From assembly GCA_032358255.1 (NCBI GenBank), contig JAULBX010027052.1, forward strand, positions 155,134 through 219,133: a stretch of DNA of 64,000 nt. Direction: 5' to 3'. The position numbers and the translations under genes were made by a program. Below, piece after piece: positions 12,701-23,600 of the stretch; the first letter of the stretch is position 1, and every line of letters begins with the position of its first letter. The notes beneath the pieces are model-generated. The model had not been told where the DNA came from. It worked only from the letters and a program-made list of their open reading frames with translations, and searched no databases. Origin of the DNA: Heterotrichella gracilis (Eukaryota > Sar > Xanthophyceae > Tribonematales > Xanthonemataceae).

Positions 12701-13783
12701 TGCTGTTCAGCTGTGTAGCCCATGCACCAATCCCCTCCCCCTTGCCTCCCCTCCAGGTTGAGAAGGAGGTTGCCAAGATCATCCTGCTCATGTCTGAGGT
12801 TGAGACCGAAATCAGCCGCAAGAAGGGCGTGTCGCGCAAGGCCAAGGAGGTGCGGCGGGACATCGGCGCGGGCGAGCAGGAGGCGCAGCAGCTGGCGGCC
12901 AAGCAGCAGCACCTCAAGCGGCAGCAGCAGGCGCTGGCGGAGAGGCTGCAGCGGCTGGAACACCAGGTGGGTGGTTAGGTTTGCACATCTTGGCGTTGAC
13001 GTGGATTTGTGCCCGTTAGTATTTACATGGATATGAATTAGCAATGGATTTACTGTCATTGCCATTGGGGTGGCGGTGGAAATGGGGGGAGCCTGGCGGG
13101 TTGCAGAGGGTGGAGCAACAGGTGGGGGTACAGAGGGAGGGGGGGGGGTGGCGGTGTGGGGGGAGACTTTGCAGTGGAGATCCCCCACAATCATTTGCTC
13201 ACTGTCCCTCCCGGACCACGCGTAGGGCGCCCTGAAGAAGGAGGCTGCTGCGTCTGTTGTTGAGGAGCAGCTGAAGGACAAGGAGGCAATTGCGGCGGAG
13301 CATGCGGCCACAATGGCCAAGATCGCAGAGAATGAGGCGCTGGTGAGGGGCGGGGGTGTGGGGAAAGGCCATGCAGCTCCATCATTTATTCTGAGTTTTC
13401 ATGTCTGTTTTCCTTCCGGATTTTCTGCCTGGATTTCAAAGTGTGTTTATTACCGTGTAAAATACCCTAAACATGTTATTGATCAGTTAGTGTTGCAATT
13501 CGCGCCTGGTATGCTGGTTCCAACTGGACACTTTTGCTGATGGCGCGCAGCACAAAGCACTCCACGGCCACTGCCATGCCCACCTGCCTTACCCGCCTAA
13601 TCTCCTCCACCCCCCTTTCCCCAGATGCGCGCCATGCGCGACAAGGTGCGCGAGGTCCAGGCCGCGCACGCCGCCCAGGTTGCCGCTGTGCTTCAGCGCT
13701 ACGACCAGCTCAAGCGGGAGGTGGCGGACTACCACGCGGGGCTGGAGGAGGCAATGATGGGGTGCTCGCAGATGGCGTGCTGA
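9701..13783 (+). CDS. NUF2: Kinetochore protein NUF2 (9 exons)
   Basis: Subunit of the NDC80 complex, which ties kinetochores to spindle microtubules in mitosis. Exons: 9701-9864, 9961-10105, 10363-10527, 11263-11310, 11616-11816, 12225-12350, 12757-12966, 13226-13342, 13625-13783; they join in phase to 444 aa (human 464). Residues 1 to about 150 form the calponin-homology-like head (SSYVFPIIDNHEILACL near the N-terminus, then NLSAIINFAKYREEKL matching human FLSGIINFIHFREACR). The rest is continuous coiled coil rich in E, Q, K and A, including SPEKVQQALEEIQ, which lines up with human SPEKLKNYKEKM. The start at 9701 is preferred because it aligns with family N-termini; an in-frame ATG at 9611 is an alternative. 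Introns 3 and 6 hold exon echoes. Confidence 0.93.
10553..10675 (+). repeat. Exon echo: NUF2 exon 3 donor edge, with a short triplicate
   Basis: 10633-10675 repeats the end of exon 3 and its donor (GAGCTGGAG...CTCAGGCAACAGCTGGTGGG). Before it, TTGTTGCAAAGCGAGGTGAG occurs twice (from 10559 and 10588), followed by a third related start. Confidence 0.8.
12152..12184 (+). repeat. AC dinucleotide microsatellite in NUF2 intron 5
   Basis: CACGCGCGTACACACACATA followed by ACACACACACACC. Confidence 0.9.
12590..12700 (+). repeat. Exon echo: NUF2 exon 7 acceptor edge
   Basis: A unit of about 111 bases: CTGTGTAGCC, then CCCTTCCAG, then GTTGAGAGGGAAATCCCCAA copies the real intron end and exon 7 start at 12701-12810. 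The echo codes VEREIPKIILRMSEVET against the real VEKEVAKIILLMSEVET but has no good donor. Confidence 0.85.
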
Positions 13784-14836
13784 GGGGGGTTGGGGGGGGG
13801 GACGTCATCTGGTGTATTGTCACCAATCGGCCGGGGGGTGTGCATGCTCGCAGAGGGTGTGTGCAGCTGGCATTGTTCACCCATCAGCTCAGAGTGTATC
13901 AGCTGGCACGCTGAGACTGCGGTTGGAGTGTGGAACGGGGGGCATGCGGGCAGAAATTGTGTGCAAGGGGCGCAGTGAGGTTTACAGCGGCTCAGCTCAC
14001 AGTACTGGGGGGGCTTGTCTGCCCACCTGCGCTTGGCTCAGCAGGCAGTGTACGTATTCATGTACTGCAGCCAACAGGCGCGTGACAAGCAGCCACCAGC
14101 AACGCCCACCAGACCACCGCATGCGTGCTGCATGTCGGCCATGCTCTGCAGTAAATGGCCCTTGGGGCGCCATGTCCGCGGCGGGCATGCTCGTACACAG
14201 AGATTCCAGGCAGTTGGACTGTTCTCTTCACCAAATACGTGACTGTGATGGATTTTTATGTCATTGACCCACTGACCCACTGGGTGTGACACTGCCCAAC
14301 GTTGACCCGGCAGAATGTCGCATGAATATTCCAGACTGGGTCCTCATATTCAAATATGCCCATGTCTCGTTAGGTGCGCCCTGGGCCACCGGCTCATCCT
14401 GGCTTAGGCCTGTGTGCATTATTCCATCGTTTGTTGTTATGCCTGTCGGACACATTAGATTTTATCAGAACATTGTTGTGAGTCACCCAGATTGCCTTCA
14501 ATTTAAAACGGCCTTCAACTTGTAACTTGTAACTTCATATATATCCTCACGCCTGGCTGCCTGCGAGCCCCACTTTCCCAGTGGTGGTGTATGCATGCCA
14601 TGGCGGGGCGTCATAATACAACTGTTTTCCATTATGAATGAATTTAAATTAAATGTTTTGTATTAAACTTCGTGTTCCTCGAGTGCCTGGCGACTTGAAC
14701 TGGCCGATTGGTCGTCACCTCCTAAGCAACCCTGATCCAAACGAGGGCATCACTCTACTCTACCTGCAACACTGCCTATACTTCCCTGAACTGAGGAGCA
14801 TCGTTGTGTGTGCATCACCTAGTGGTGGGCACTTCC
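13784..14836. other. Intergenic, NUF2 3' region and FPS promoter
   Basis: No gene recognised. Two overlapping TGTAA words at 14521-14532 could be the NUF2 polyadenylation signal if the 3' UTR is about 740 bases long. The remainder has no convincing coding frame. Confidence 0.3.
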
Positions 14837-17800
14837 ATGGCGACCCTGGTGGCCGAGAATGGCACCAAAGTGTCGACAAGAGAGGTCAGCTGCGGTCAAT
14901 CGTGGTCCCAGACATGCCAGATCAACGCACCAGACACTGTTTTCACCAGTTCTCCACGTGCTGCAGGAATTTCTCACGGTGTACGAGGCGTTGAGGGATG
15001 AAATAGTGGAGGATGCGTTGTTACAAGGCCAGCCCGGGTTTGCAAAAGAGTACTTAATCAAGGTAGGCATGTTAAAAAAAGCATGACTTGGCATTTCCTA
15101 TCGTGGGTGGTATGTTTGCAAGCTTGCTGCAAGTGAAAGAACCCAGTCAAGCCGCATCACGGTCTGGGGTGCATGCATCTGCCTGCAAAAGTGATCTGGG
15201 CGCAGCTCTGGCACTGCTTAGGTATGGGAAGAGAAGAAATGCACGACGTAATACGAGAAGTCAACCGTAGCTGTCAGGACATGTCAAACCCACTTTAAAC
15301 TTGCTGCTATGCTAAATGGGCAACTCCATCAAGCCATGCCACACCCCTCAGTACAGTGCACTTCGCCACCCACCACCACCACCACCAACTCCCAAATGGG
15401 GCAAACAAGTCACCAGTGGGCCACATCAAATCCACAACCCCTCACACCCGAAGCGTAAGCCCCTGCACAGACAACTGCCCATCTGACAAAATGCCATCTC
15501 AAAAGGACTCGAAAGTGAGTCCCTCTCAACCACCGTGGGGACTCCGTGCGTGCAGATGCTGGACTACAACGTGCCAGGTGGCAAGCTCAACCGGGGCATG
15601 GCAGTGCTGGATGCGCTCAAGGCGATCAAGGGGGCAGAGGTGGGGCTCGCGGGGGTGGAATGTGCGTGTGAGGTGTCACATTAAATACAGTACTGCCTGA
15701 TGCAGTGTGCACTTTCATAGCTTTGCGCACATCCTGGTTCATGTAAGGCATGCGTTTATGTCCTGTATTGATGTGTTGTGCCTGCCAGTGTGGCGCGACA
15801 CATTAAACCCTAAAAATCGTTGCCGCCGTGATGCAACACGCTAGACCCTAACCCCGGACCCTAGATATAACACTTATCTCCAGCGGACGAGAGGTGTGCG
15901 TCATCTTGATACCCTGCAGCACTCCAAAACCCTACACCTAAAACCCTGGCGCATCACCGTGGCACTCCCTGCCGGCCCGGGCTAACATTCTCCCCCTGCC
16001 AACCCTTGTGTAGGGTGTGAGCGAGGCAGAAGCGTTCAAGGCCAACGCTCTGGGCTGGTGCATAGAATGGGTACGTCGTCCAACCTACACCCACCGCGCC
16101 TGCACATAACCCTGGCTAGGGTTTATTTCAGCCTGCCATTGCCGGGGGATAACGTACTTGCGTTCACAGCAAAATTTGAATTGTTTCTTCCTTGCGCTCC
16201 TGTTTATTCCCTGGTATCGTCTGCACACAACCCTTCCCTCTCCCACCCCCCAGTGCATGCACCAGATGCGATATTTTGCGTCAGGGGCACTATTTTGTGG
16301 CTGAGGCTCCGTATTGTTTCTGCCGTGTGCACCTCCAAGCTTTTTTGCCTTGTTGCCGATGACATCATCAACACCCCAGCACCTTGAAAACCCTAAATAA
16401 AGCCCTGAGCTCCCCGCCTGCAGCTTCAGGCCTTCTTCCTTGTGGCTGATGACATCATGGATAACTCCATCACGCGGCGGGGGCAGCCCTGCTGGTACAG
16501 GAACCCAGGGGTGAGTAGGGGGGGATACATTGGGGAAATGGAAGTAGGAGGAGGACAAATGGTGATGCACGTTGCAACTGCACGCTTCCCCGGGATCTAG
16601 AACCGCCTCACCAGGGAGTTCCATGCCTCTTTCGGGGTGCGGCGGGCTTTTCATCGTTGTCTTGTTCTGTTACATGGTGGTACTGCCCTAGGGGGGATGG
16701 TGCTGTCACAGTAAAAATGGAGGGGTGGGTACATCAGATGTGGGTACATACGACACCCCCTCATATGGCCACACAGGCTCCCCCATGAAAGGACTGCGGC
16801 AGGGTATTCATAACTGCTATGTTCCTGGATACCCCACCACATATGTACACGCGCAGCCACAGGGTGGCATGGGGTTGTCGGTGATGGTACCATGCAGCAT
16901 CTCACGTGCACGGGTGTCAATACAAAGGGCCGCAGAAAAATGAGGCGCTTTGGGGCAACAAGGAGCCTCACTGGTTGCCTGGTAAAATCACTGCACCTCC
17001 ACCCCCTCCCGTCATTCCCACCCCTGCCTCTCCAGGTTGGCATGGTTGCCATCAACGACAGCATCATGCTGGAGTGCTGCATCTACCGGGTGCTCAAGAG
17101 GCACTTTGGGGCCGACCCTGCCTACGTGCACCTGCTGGACCTGTTCCATGAGGTGGGGTTCCTAGGGTTCCTAGGGTTTTGGGCCGGACCTCGTGTATGT
17201 GGACGTGCCAGGGACGCGTCAGGGACCCTAAATAGGGTTTTGCAATGTGTGTTGCACTGCAAGCGCATGGATCCAACCTCGGATTACAGCTCTATATGGT
17301 TTAGGGATTAGCATCGCAGGGCTTGCATGCACCCAGATACCACAGGCCTGACACAGCAGGCGATGGTTAAATATGCCTGTCACTGTATGGCATGTTGGCG
17401 CATCCATGCCCCAACTTGCATGGTCTTCTCCTCCCCTGCATTCACCCATATTTCCTTCCCTCCCCTTGCCAACCCCTCCCCTCCCCACCCACCCCCGCAG
17501 ACCACCTTCCAGACCAGCCACGGCCAACTATTGGATCTCACCACAGCACCCATCGGCACGGTAAGGGGGTAGGAGAGGCGGGGAGATAAGAGGTACCAAC
17601 GGGGGCAGGGCAGGTGGAGGTTGAACCCTACCTCTCCACTCAAAACCCTAAAAGCCCACAGGTTGACCTTGCCGAGTACAGCCTGCCCAGCGTGGACACG
17701 TTTTCGACCCTAAACCCCAACCCAAGACCCTACACCCTAATCCTGTCCGTGTAGGTCGACCTAGTTAAGCACACCCTGCCAACCATAGACATTCTTCAAC

Positions 17801-19246
17801 CCTAATCCTAAACCTAAACCGTATCATTCTTTCAGGTTGACCTAGCCAAGTACACCTTGCCCACCTACATGCGCATCGTGACACATACTCCAACCCCAAA
17901 CCCCAACCCAAAACCCTAAACCCTACTCCTCTCTATGCAGGTTGACCTAGCCAAGTACACCCTGCCCACCTACATGCGCATCGTGACCTTCAAGACAGCT
18001 TACTACTCCTTCTACCTGCCGGTGGCATGCGGGCTGGTGATGGCCGGGCGGGGGGGGGCGGAGGCGCTGGGGGTGGCGGAGAAAATCTGCCTGCAAATGG
18101 GGCAGTACTTTCAGGTGGGTGTGTTGGGGGTGTTGGGGGACATGTGGTTGCAGAAGGGATAGCAACATGATTTTGGGGTGGAGAATGTTGGGTGGGTGGC
18201 GGGAGATGAAGGGTGTGCAAATGCGGCAGTATTTCCAGGTGGACGGCGGGTGTTGTGGGGTGTGTGGTTGCAGATGGATAGCAATTCGGGGTCGGGGTGA
18301 GGGGAATGGTGGGGTGCAGGAGTGTGCTTGCAGGTGGTGTAGGCTTTGTAGGCAGGGGTGGGTGGGGTGCAGAACGGGAGCTTGCAGACGGGTAGTACGG
18401 GAGTTTCAAGGTGTTGGGCGGGGCCGTCGATTACCCTGTCGCCTACAAAGGGAAGTCTTCACCCCTCACTTGCCCCCCAGCTTCACAACGGCTACCTATG
18501 ACTACCTCCATTACGCCAAATTACTACCTGCTTAACCCTAAAACCCTCGCTTGCCCCCCAGATCCAGGACGACTACCTGGACTGCTACGGCGACCCCTCG
18601 GTGATTGGCAAGATCGGCACCGACATCAAGGACAACAAGTGCTCGTGGCTGGTGGTGCAGGCGCTGGACAGGGCAAGCCAGGAGCAACGTGCGGTGATTC
18701 AGGTGGGTGTGTGCATGCAGTGGGGGTTTGGGGCTTAGAGCTTGGGTGCAGGCGCTGGCTAGGGCAAGCCAGGAGCAGCAAGCGGTGATTCAGGTGGGGG
18801 TGTGCATGCAGTGGGGGTTTGGGGTTTAGAGCTTGGGTGCAGGCGCTGGACAGGACGAGCCAGGAACAATGGGCGGTGATTCAGGTGGGTGTGGTAAAAT
18901 TAGGATCAATAGGCGTGCAGTAGGTGGGCCCATTCCGCACTAAACTCTGCACTACACCCTCGCCCAAGTCTTAGAGTTTCTCACATGCCACAAACCACAA
19001 ACCCACCTGCACCACGGCCACCCTTAAACCCTAACCGCTGCCTTGCAGGAGCACTACGGCAAGGAGGACCCTGCTTCCGAGGCCCTGATCAAGGGGGTGT
19101 ACCTGGATTTGGGGCTGGAGGGGGTGTTCAAGGCATATGAGCAGGAGAGCTATGGGGAGCTGCAGGCCGCCATTGAGGGACAGAACCTGGTACCTCACGA
19201 CGTGTTCAACCTGCTTCTGAAGAAGATCTACAAGCGGACAAAGTAG
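14837..19246 (+). CDS. FPS: Farnesyl diphosphate synthase (10 exons)
   Basis: Condenses DMAPP and two IPP to farnesyl diphosphate for sterols, prenylation and sesquiterpenes. Exons: 14837-14884, 14967-15062, 15556-15639, 16014-16070, 16424-16510, 17036-17152, 17501-17560, 17941-18114, 18562-18702, 19049-19246; in phase they give 353 aa, normal for plant and algal FPS. The first Asp-rich motif is DDIMD, with FF at positions -5 and -4 that set the chain length in eukaryotic enzymes; the second is DDYLD. Also seen are [44 protein letters not shown] and the C-terminus KKIYKRTK. No transit peptide is evident, so it is probably cytosolic. This gene is the richest in exon echoes (nine by eye), including three copies of the exon 8 acceptor region. 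Confidence 0.96.
16315..16385 (+). repeat. Exon echo: FPS exon 5 acceptor edge
   Basis: GCCTTGTTGCCGATGACATC mirrors GCCTTCTTCCTTGTGGCTGATGACATC at 16429. The copy covers the DDIMD-coding region in decayed form. Confidence 0.75.
17175..17215 (+). repeat. Exon echo: FPS exon 6 3' part
   Basis: TTTTGGGCCGGACCTCGTGT with TATGTGGACGTGCC parallels CTTTGGGGCCGACCCTGCCTACGTGCACC of exon 6. It follows a doubled CCTAGGGTT. Confidence 0.65.
17662..17885 (+). repeat. Three exon echoes of the FPS exon 8 acceptor
   Basis: Copies begin at 17662 (GTTGACCTTGCCGAGTACAG), 17755 (GTCGACCTAGTTAAGCACAC) and 17837 (GTTGACCTAGCCAAGTACAC), each preceded by a CAG or TAG acceptor. The real exon starts at 17941. Similarity to the real exon rises toward it; the nearest copy also matches CCCACCTACATGCGCATCGT. 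Confidence 0.92.
18211..18250 (+). repeat. Exon echo: FPS exon 8 donor edge
   Basis: GTGCAAATGCGGCAGTATTT then CCAGGTGG copies CTGCAAATGGGGCAGTACTT then TCAGGTGG at 18091-18118. Confidence 0.8.
18471..18535 (+). repeat. Exon echo: FPS exon 9 acceptor edge
   Basis: CACTTGCCCCCCAGCTTCAC and CTATGACTACCTCCATTACG parallel CGCTTGCCCCCCAGATCCAG and ACGACTACCTGGACTGCTACG. Confidence 0.75.
18746..18890 (+). repeat. Two exon echoes of the FPS exon 9 donor edge
   Basis: GCAGGCGCTGGCTAGGGCAA...GTGATTCAGGTGGG (from 18749) and GCAGGCGCTGGACAGGACGA...GTGATTCAGGTGGG (from 18839) repeat the real exon end at 18658-18710. TTTGGGGTTTAGAGCTTGGG words separate them. Confidence 0.92.
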
Positions 19247-20616
19247 GGGAGGAGATCATAGGCAGAGGCGGCGGCGGAGGGTAGGGTAGGGTAGGCATTG
19301 GTTTGGGGGGAGAGAGGAGGCCTACCATTTGATTTGCTGACTGGGGCATGGTGGTGCATGTGGATGGGAGGGGGATGTATCCAATTCAGCAGGACATGGC
19401 ATGTGTGCTCTTCCCGTGGCTCACCCACCCACTGCACGTCTAAATTAGCAATAACTAGGGTTGGGTTTAGGGTTTCCCAACACGCAGATGGTCAGCACCC
19501 AATACCCCAGTCACAGCAGTTGCAGCAAACGCAATTTTCAGCGCCGTCGGGCAGCACTCCATAGTTTTCGCATTGCAAAGATGTAGGTCAGCCGTGGAGT
19601 ACAGCTAGTCATGCATGTAGAGTAATGGTAGCCACATGCCGTCGGCTTGAAAGACCTTTCACTGTAATTGTAAATCGGAACGGTTGTGCTGGCCGCTTAA
19701 TGCGCAAGTAAATTTCAAACTGGAGTATCTTCTAAGTGGTCCACCGGGACAACTTACCGATTTTTCAATGATCAATAATCTTAAGACCTAAATTGAAGTT
19801 GGCGCACCGCACACAGATTCAGAAAATTTAATTCAAGTCGGCGTCACCGCAACTCGCTCCTTGGTCTAATATAGGATCCTGCCATCATGGCAATGGCTGC
19901 TTACAGAGTTGTAGCCTCTTGCACGGCAAGTTGCACTGCATTAAAATTTCAACATTCAAGTCACTGGCAAAGTGCACATCATTGGCAATCAAATCAAATG
20001 AAGCATTACAAATTGGAATAATTCGATTATTGCTACTGAGTCTCAGTTCAATCTAAAGAGAAATTAAGTGGCCAAGTCGTTATGACAGTTGCCACTGATC
20101 ACAGTCCTGCCACTGTACAGACTACTGCAGTATACTAGCATGGCAGCAAGAATGACTACCACAATACACAGTTCACTCCCTGGGCCACAACCAGCGCTAT
20201 TCCAGCACCTCCTCACAGGTTCCCGATTACCCCAGAACACCCCCCCACCACCACCATCCTCTCCATGCCCCGTCGCCCCAACCCTTCAGGACCCACTCCT
20301 TAACCCATGAAGGCCACGCCACATCCCCCTGGCAGCTCAAACACCCACCCACTCCCACCACAACCCGCCCCTCAGTCCTTCATACCCCTGCCAAACCCCA
20401 CGAACCCCACCAGCATGAACAGCCCCCACCCACCCCTCCAAGGCCCCCTGATGCCCCTCCCTATCCTAGGTAATTTGAAAACTGCTATAACAAAACAATT
20501 CCTGAACATCTAATTGGGTCATAGCAGGGGCGTTAACATACAAACCAGGAACGCATAAAACATTTCTGGTTTATATATCAACACCCCTGGTCACAGGCGA
20601 CCACCTCCCCTTCCTT
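19247..20616. other. Intergenic between convergent FPS and DUF2009 genes
   Basis: Only 3' regions are expected here. Two TGTAA words at 19663-19673 (+) are candidate FPS poly(A) signals. TTACA at 20006-20010 would be TGTAA on the minus strand for the DUF2009 gene. A palindromic element lies at 20525-20589. No coding frame is supported. Confidence 0.35.
20525..20589. repeat. Palindromic element copy 2 (imperfect)
   Basis: The left arm starts CAGGGGCGTTAACATA and the right arm ends TATATATCAACACCCCTG, with a roughly 12-base centre. It matches the perfect palindrome at 27118-27180 with several substitutions. It sits 28 bases past the DUF2009 stop, probably inside that gene's 3' UTR. Confidence 0.75.
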
Positions 20617-23600
20617 TTAACCCTTGAAATCCCCATCGAAGCCTGCAAAGCCCGCCAGCTTAAACACCGCGTGGTAGCGCTTCTTCTCAAGCTTGGAGCA
20701 CCAGTTCCATGCAGAGGTGAGGCGGCCATCGATGCAGGACCCCGCGTCAAAGAAGTTGTCTGCGCCGCTGCCATCGAAGGCGTGGCGGAAGAAGTCGCAC
20801 AGGATCTCCTTCCTGGGGAGGGAAGTGTGGGGGGGGGGGGGAGAGGTGAGAAAGGGGGAGGGGGGGTTATGGTGGGGCAAGCAGTGGGTGGTGGTGTTAG
20901 GCAGTGGACGGTGGTCATTTTGTATGTGGAGTGCAAGTTTGTGGCGTGGTGTGCAGCTTGAAAACAATTGCCAATTTAAAGTTGCTAATAATCCTCAGTC
21001 CTGGAATCCTGGCCCCCCTCCCCGCCTCACCCACCTGCACTCCTCCACCCCTCCGAAAGTGTCCTTCAGATACGCTTGTAGCTGTGGGTCCTTGGCCAGT
21101 GCAGGCAGCGCCTCCAGCACCAGTACCACCGGGTTGAGGATGCGGGGCACCTGAGAAGTGGGGGGTGGGGGGTCAGGGCACGAGAGGAGGGAAGGACGGT
21201 GGGATTTGGGTGCAAGCCATGACCCACACACTGCGCATGTTGTTGTTGGTGCCAGAAAGGGTACCTGGAGTGGCAGGCGCAAAGATAATAGAGGGCAGGG
21301 GTGGGATCCACCCACCACCACCACCCACATGCATGTACTGCGACTGTGAGAACAACTGGGCACTCATTGTGGTCGACCAGACAGACCACCTACCACCCCC
21401 ACCCCCACCTGCGTGTTGTACTTGTCAATGAACATAGGCGCCTTGGGCACGTTGTGGTCACTTGTGTCATTGACCCCCCCCATCCCTCGAACGAACCCCA
21501 TCTGCATCACTAACCCCACCCTCGCCCCCCTCCACACCACCACACCCCTCACCTGCGTGTATTTGTCTATGAACATGAGCGCATTCGGCACGTTGTGGTC
21601 GCCCATGTGGATGACGCTGGACCCAACCCAGGACCCCACCCTTGCCTGGCAGCGCATGAGGACAGCGTGCATGGCTCGGCTTGTGTCGGGGGATTGCTGC
21701 ACGCGATTCAGGCCCTGGCCTGCGGTGGTGGGGGGGAGGTGGTGGGTGGTGGTGGTGGTGGTGGTGGGTGAGTGTGTGCCATGACATGTGGTGTGTGGAA
21801 TGCTGGTTTTTGGTGGCGTATAAAATGTATCCTAGTTGGCAGGCTATGCTGGTTGGCACATTTAGGACGTTTATCAGACGATCGGCTTCCTAAATGTATT
21901 GTGTTTGGTAGGGTAGAGGGGAAAGGGGGTAGGTAAGCCTAGGGCCACGTGGGCTGACCTACTCCAGCAGGACCTCAAGTCGCGTGGGATCAATAGATGG
22001 TTCAAATAGTGCCAGGAAAGAGCTGCGTGGCGCCGCATATGCAAGACTGACTGATAATCTGGCTATTTTGCTGGAATGCATGTAACTTACTAACTAGTTG
22101 GCAGGTGTGCACATGCATGCACAAGACACATGAGGTGGTGCAGGTCAGCGCTCATCATCGGATGATCAACCAAACTTCCTGGGTAGCCCTAACCCCAAAG
22201 CCCCCACCTGTATTCACCGGCCTGTAGCCCTCACCCAACAACTCCACCACCCCATTCCCCTCGCACAGCACGTCCCCCTCAGTCAGGCACCACAGGCGGA
22301 ACACCCCCTACAGCCTAAACCCTAAACCCTAGACCCTAAACCCCACCTGTGTTGACCAGCCTGTAGCCGTTCCCCTCCCGCAGCAAATCCCCCTCCGCAA
22401 GGCACCACAGGCGGAACATGTCATGCGCCACCTCCCGCCACAGCGCAAGCGACTGGCGCACAAACGCGTACTGGCGGGCGTGGTTGTGGGTCAGGCGCGC
22501 GCCGCCCATGCCCCCGGAGATGGCGAGGGAGTAGCCGGGCTCGGGGGTGGTAGGGTCAAAGTGGGCCTCAAGGAAGGCAATCATCCTGTGATGGCGGGTG
22601 GGGTGTGCGTGTGAAGGTGGGGAAGAGGATGGGGGAGGGAGGGCGAAGGGCGTGTTTCCCCATTAGCCATGGCTTGACACTGGGGTTGTATTGGACCGGA
22701 GTGCATGGCATTTGGTCGCTATGGGTACATGCGTCAGCTGGTCATCCAGTCACAGGATCAACAATAAACATGTTCAAATGACCAACCAGTCGCCTGATCA
22801 TATGCCTGGCAACCCACGCACACTACCACACACCCTACCTGTCCACAGGGTCTTAAACCAACAACAGAAACCCTAAACCCTAATCCCCACCTGTCCACGA
22901 GGTCCCGGTTGAACAGCAGGAGGCTGTTGTTGTCACCGATGCATTGAAAACCCTAAACCCTAACCTAAACCCTACCCCACCTGTCCACTGGGTCCCGGTT
23001 GAGCAGCAGGAAGCTGTTGTTGTCACCAATGCATTGAAAAACAGAAACCCTAAATCCTAAACCCTAAACCCTAAGCTTACCTGTCCACTGGGTCCCGGTT
23101 GAACAGCAGGAAGCTGTTATTATCACTGATGCTGTACATGCACCGCAGCAGGTCATCAGCAGGCAGCGCGGAACTGGAGTGCGCCTTCGCCAGCACCTCG
23201 CGTGCCCTCTCCTTGGCGCGGATGGCGCGCTGCACCTCGGGGCGCGTGCGGCCGGCGGTGGGGATTTCGGCGGTGGCTGTGTGCAGCAGGGGGTCGCGCA
23301 GCAGTGCCAGGCCGCCCTTCTCCTCAAGCAGGCTGCGAGATGAGGGGGGGGGGGGGGGGTCACAATGATCAATGAAGAGAAATATTTCAACACACAGCCA
23401 CCCCACATGCACATCGTCTCTTACACCGCACCCCCCATCTATACACTCTCCCCAGCACGCACTGGAAATTTTTACCCACACCCGTCACCTGTACACCGTC
23501 CACATGGGTCGCACACACATTTGAAATCCAGCAGGTCCTGCACCCCCCCCTCGCAACTGTCCAAGAGCAGGTACACTCCACCACCCACCTTCCACATGCA

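Noticed and set aside
12648-12740. Possible extra NUF2 exon VEREIPKIILRMSEVETM.
   Set aside because: It is a copy of the start of exon 7 with no good donor; including it would duplicate the segment. Listed as an exon echo.
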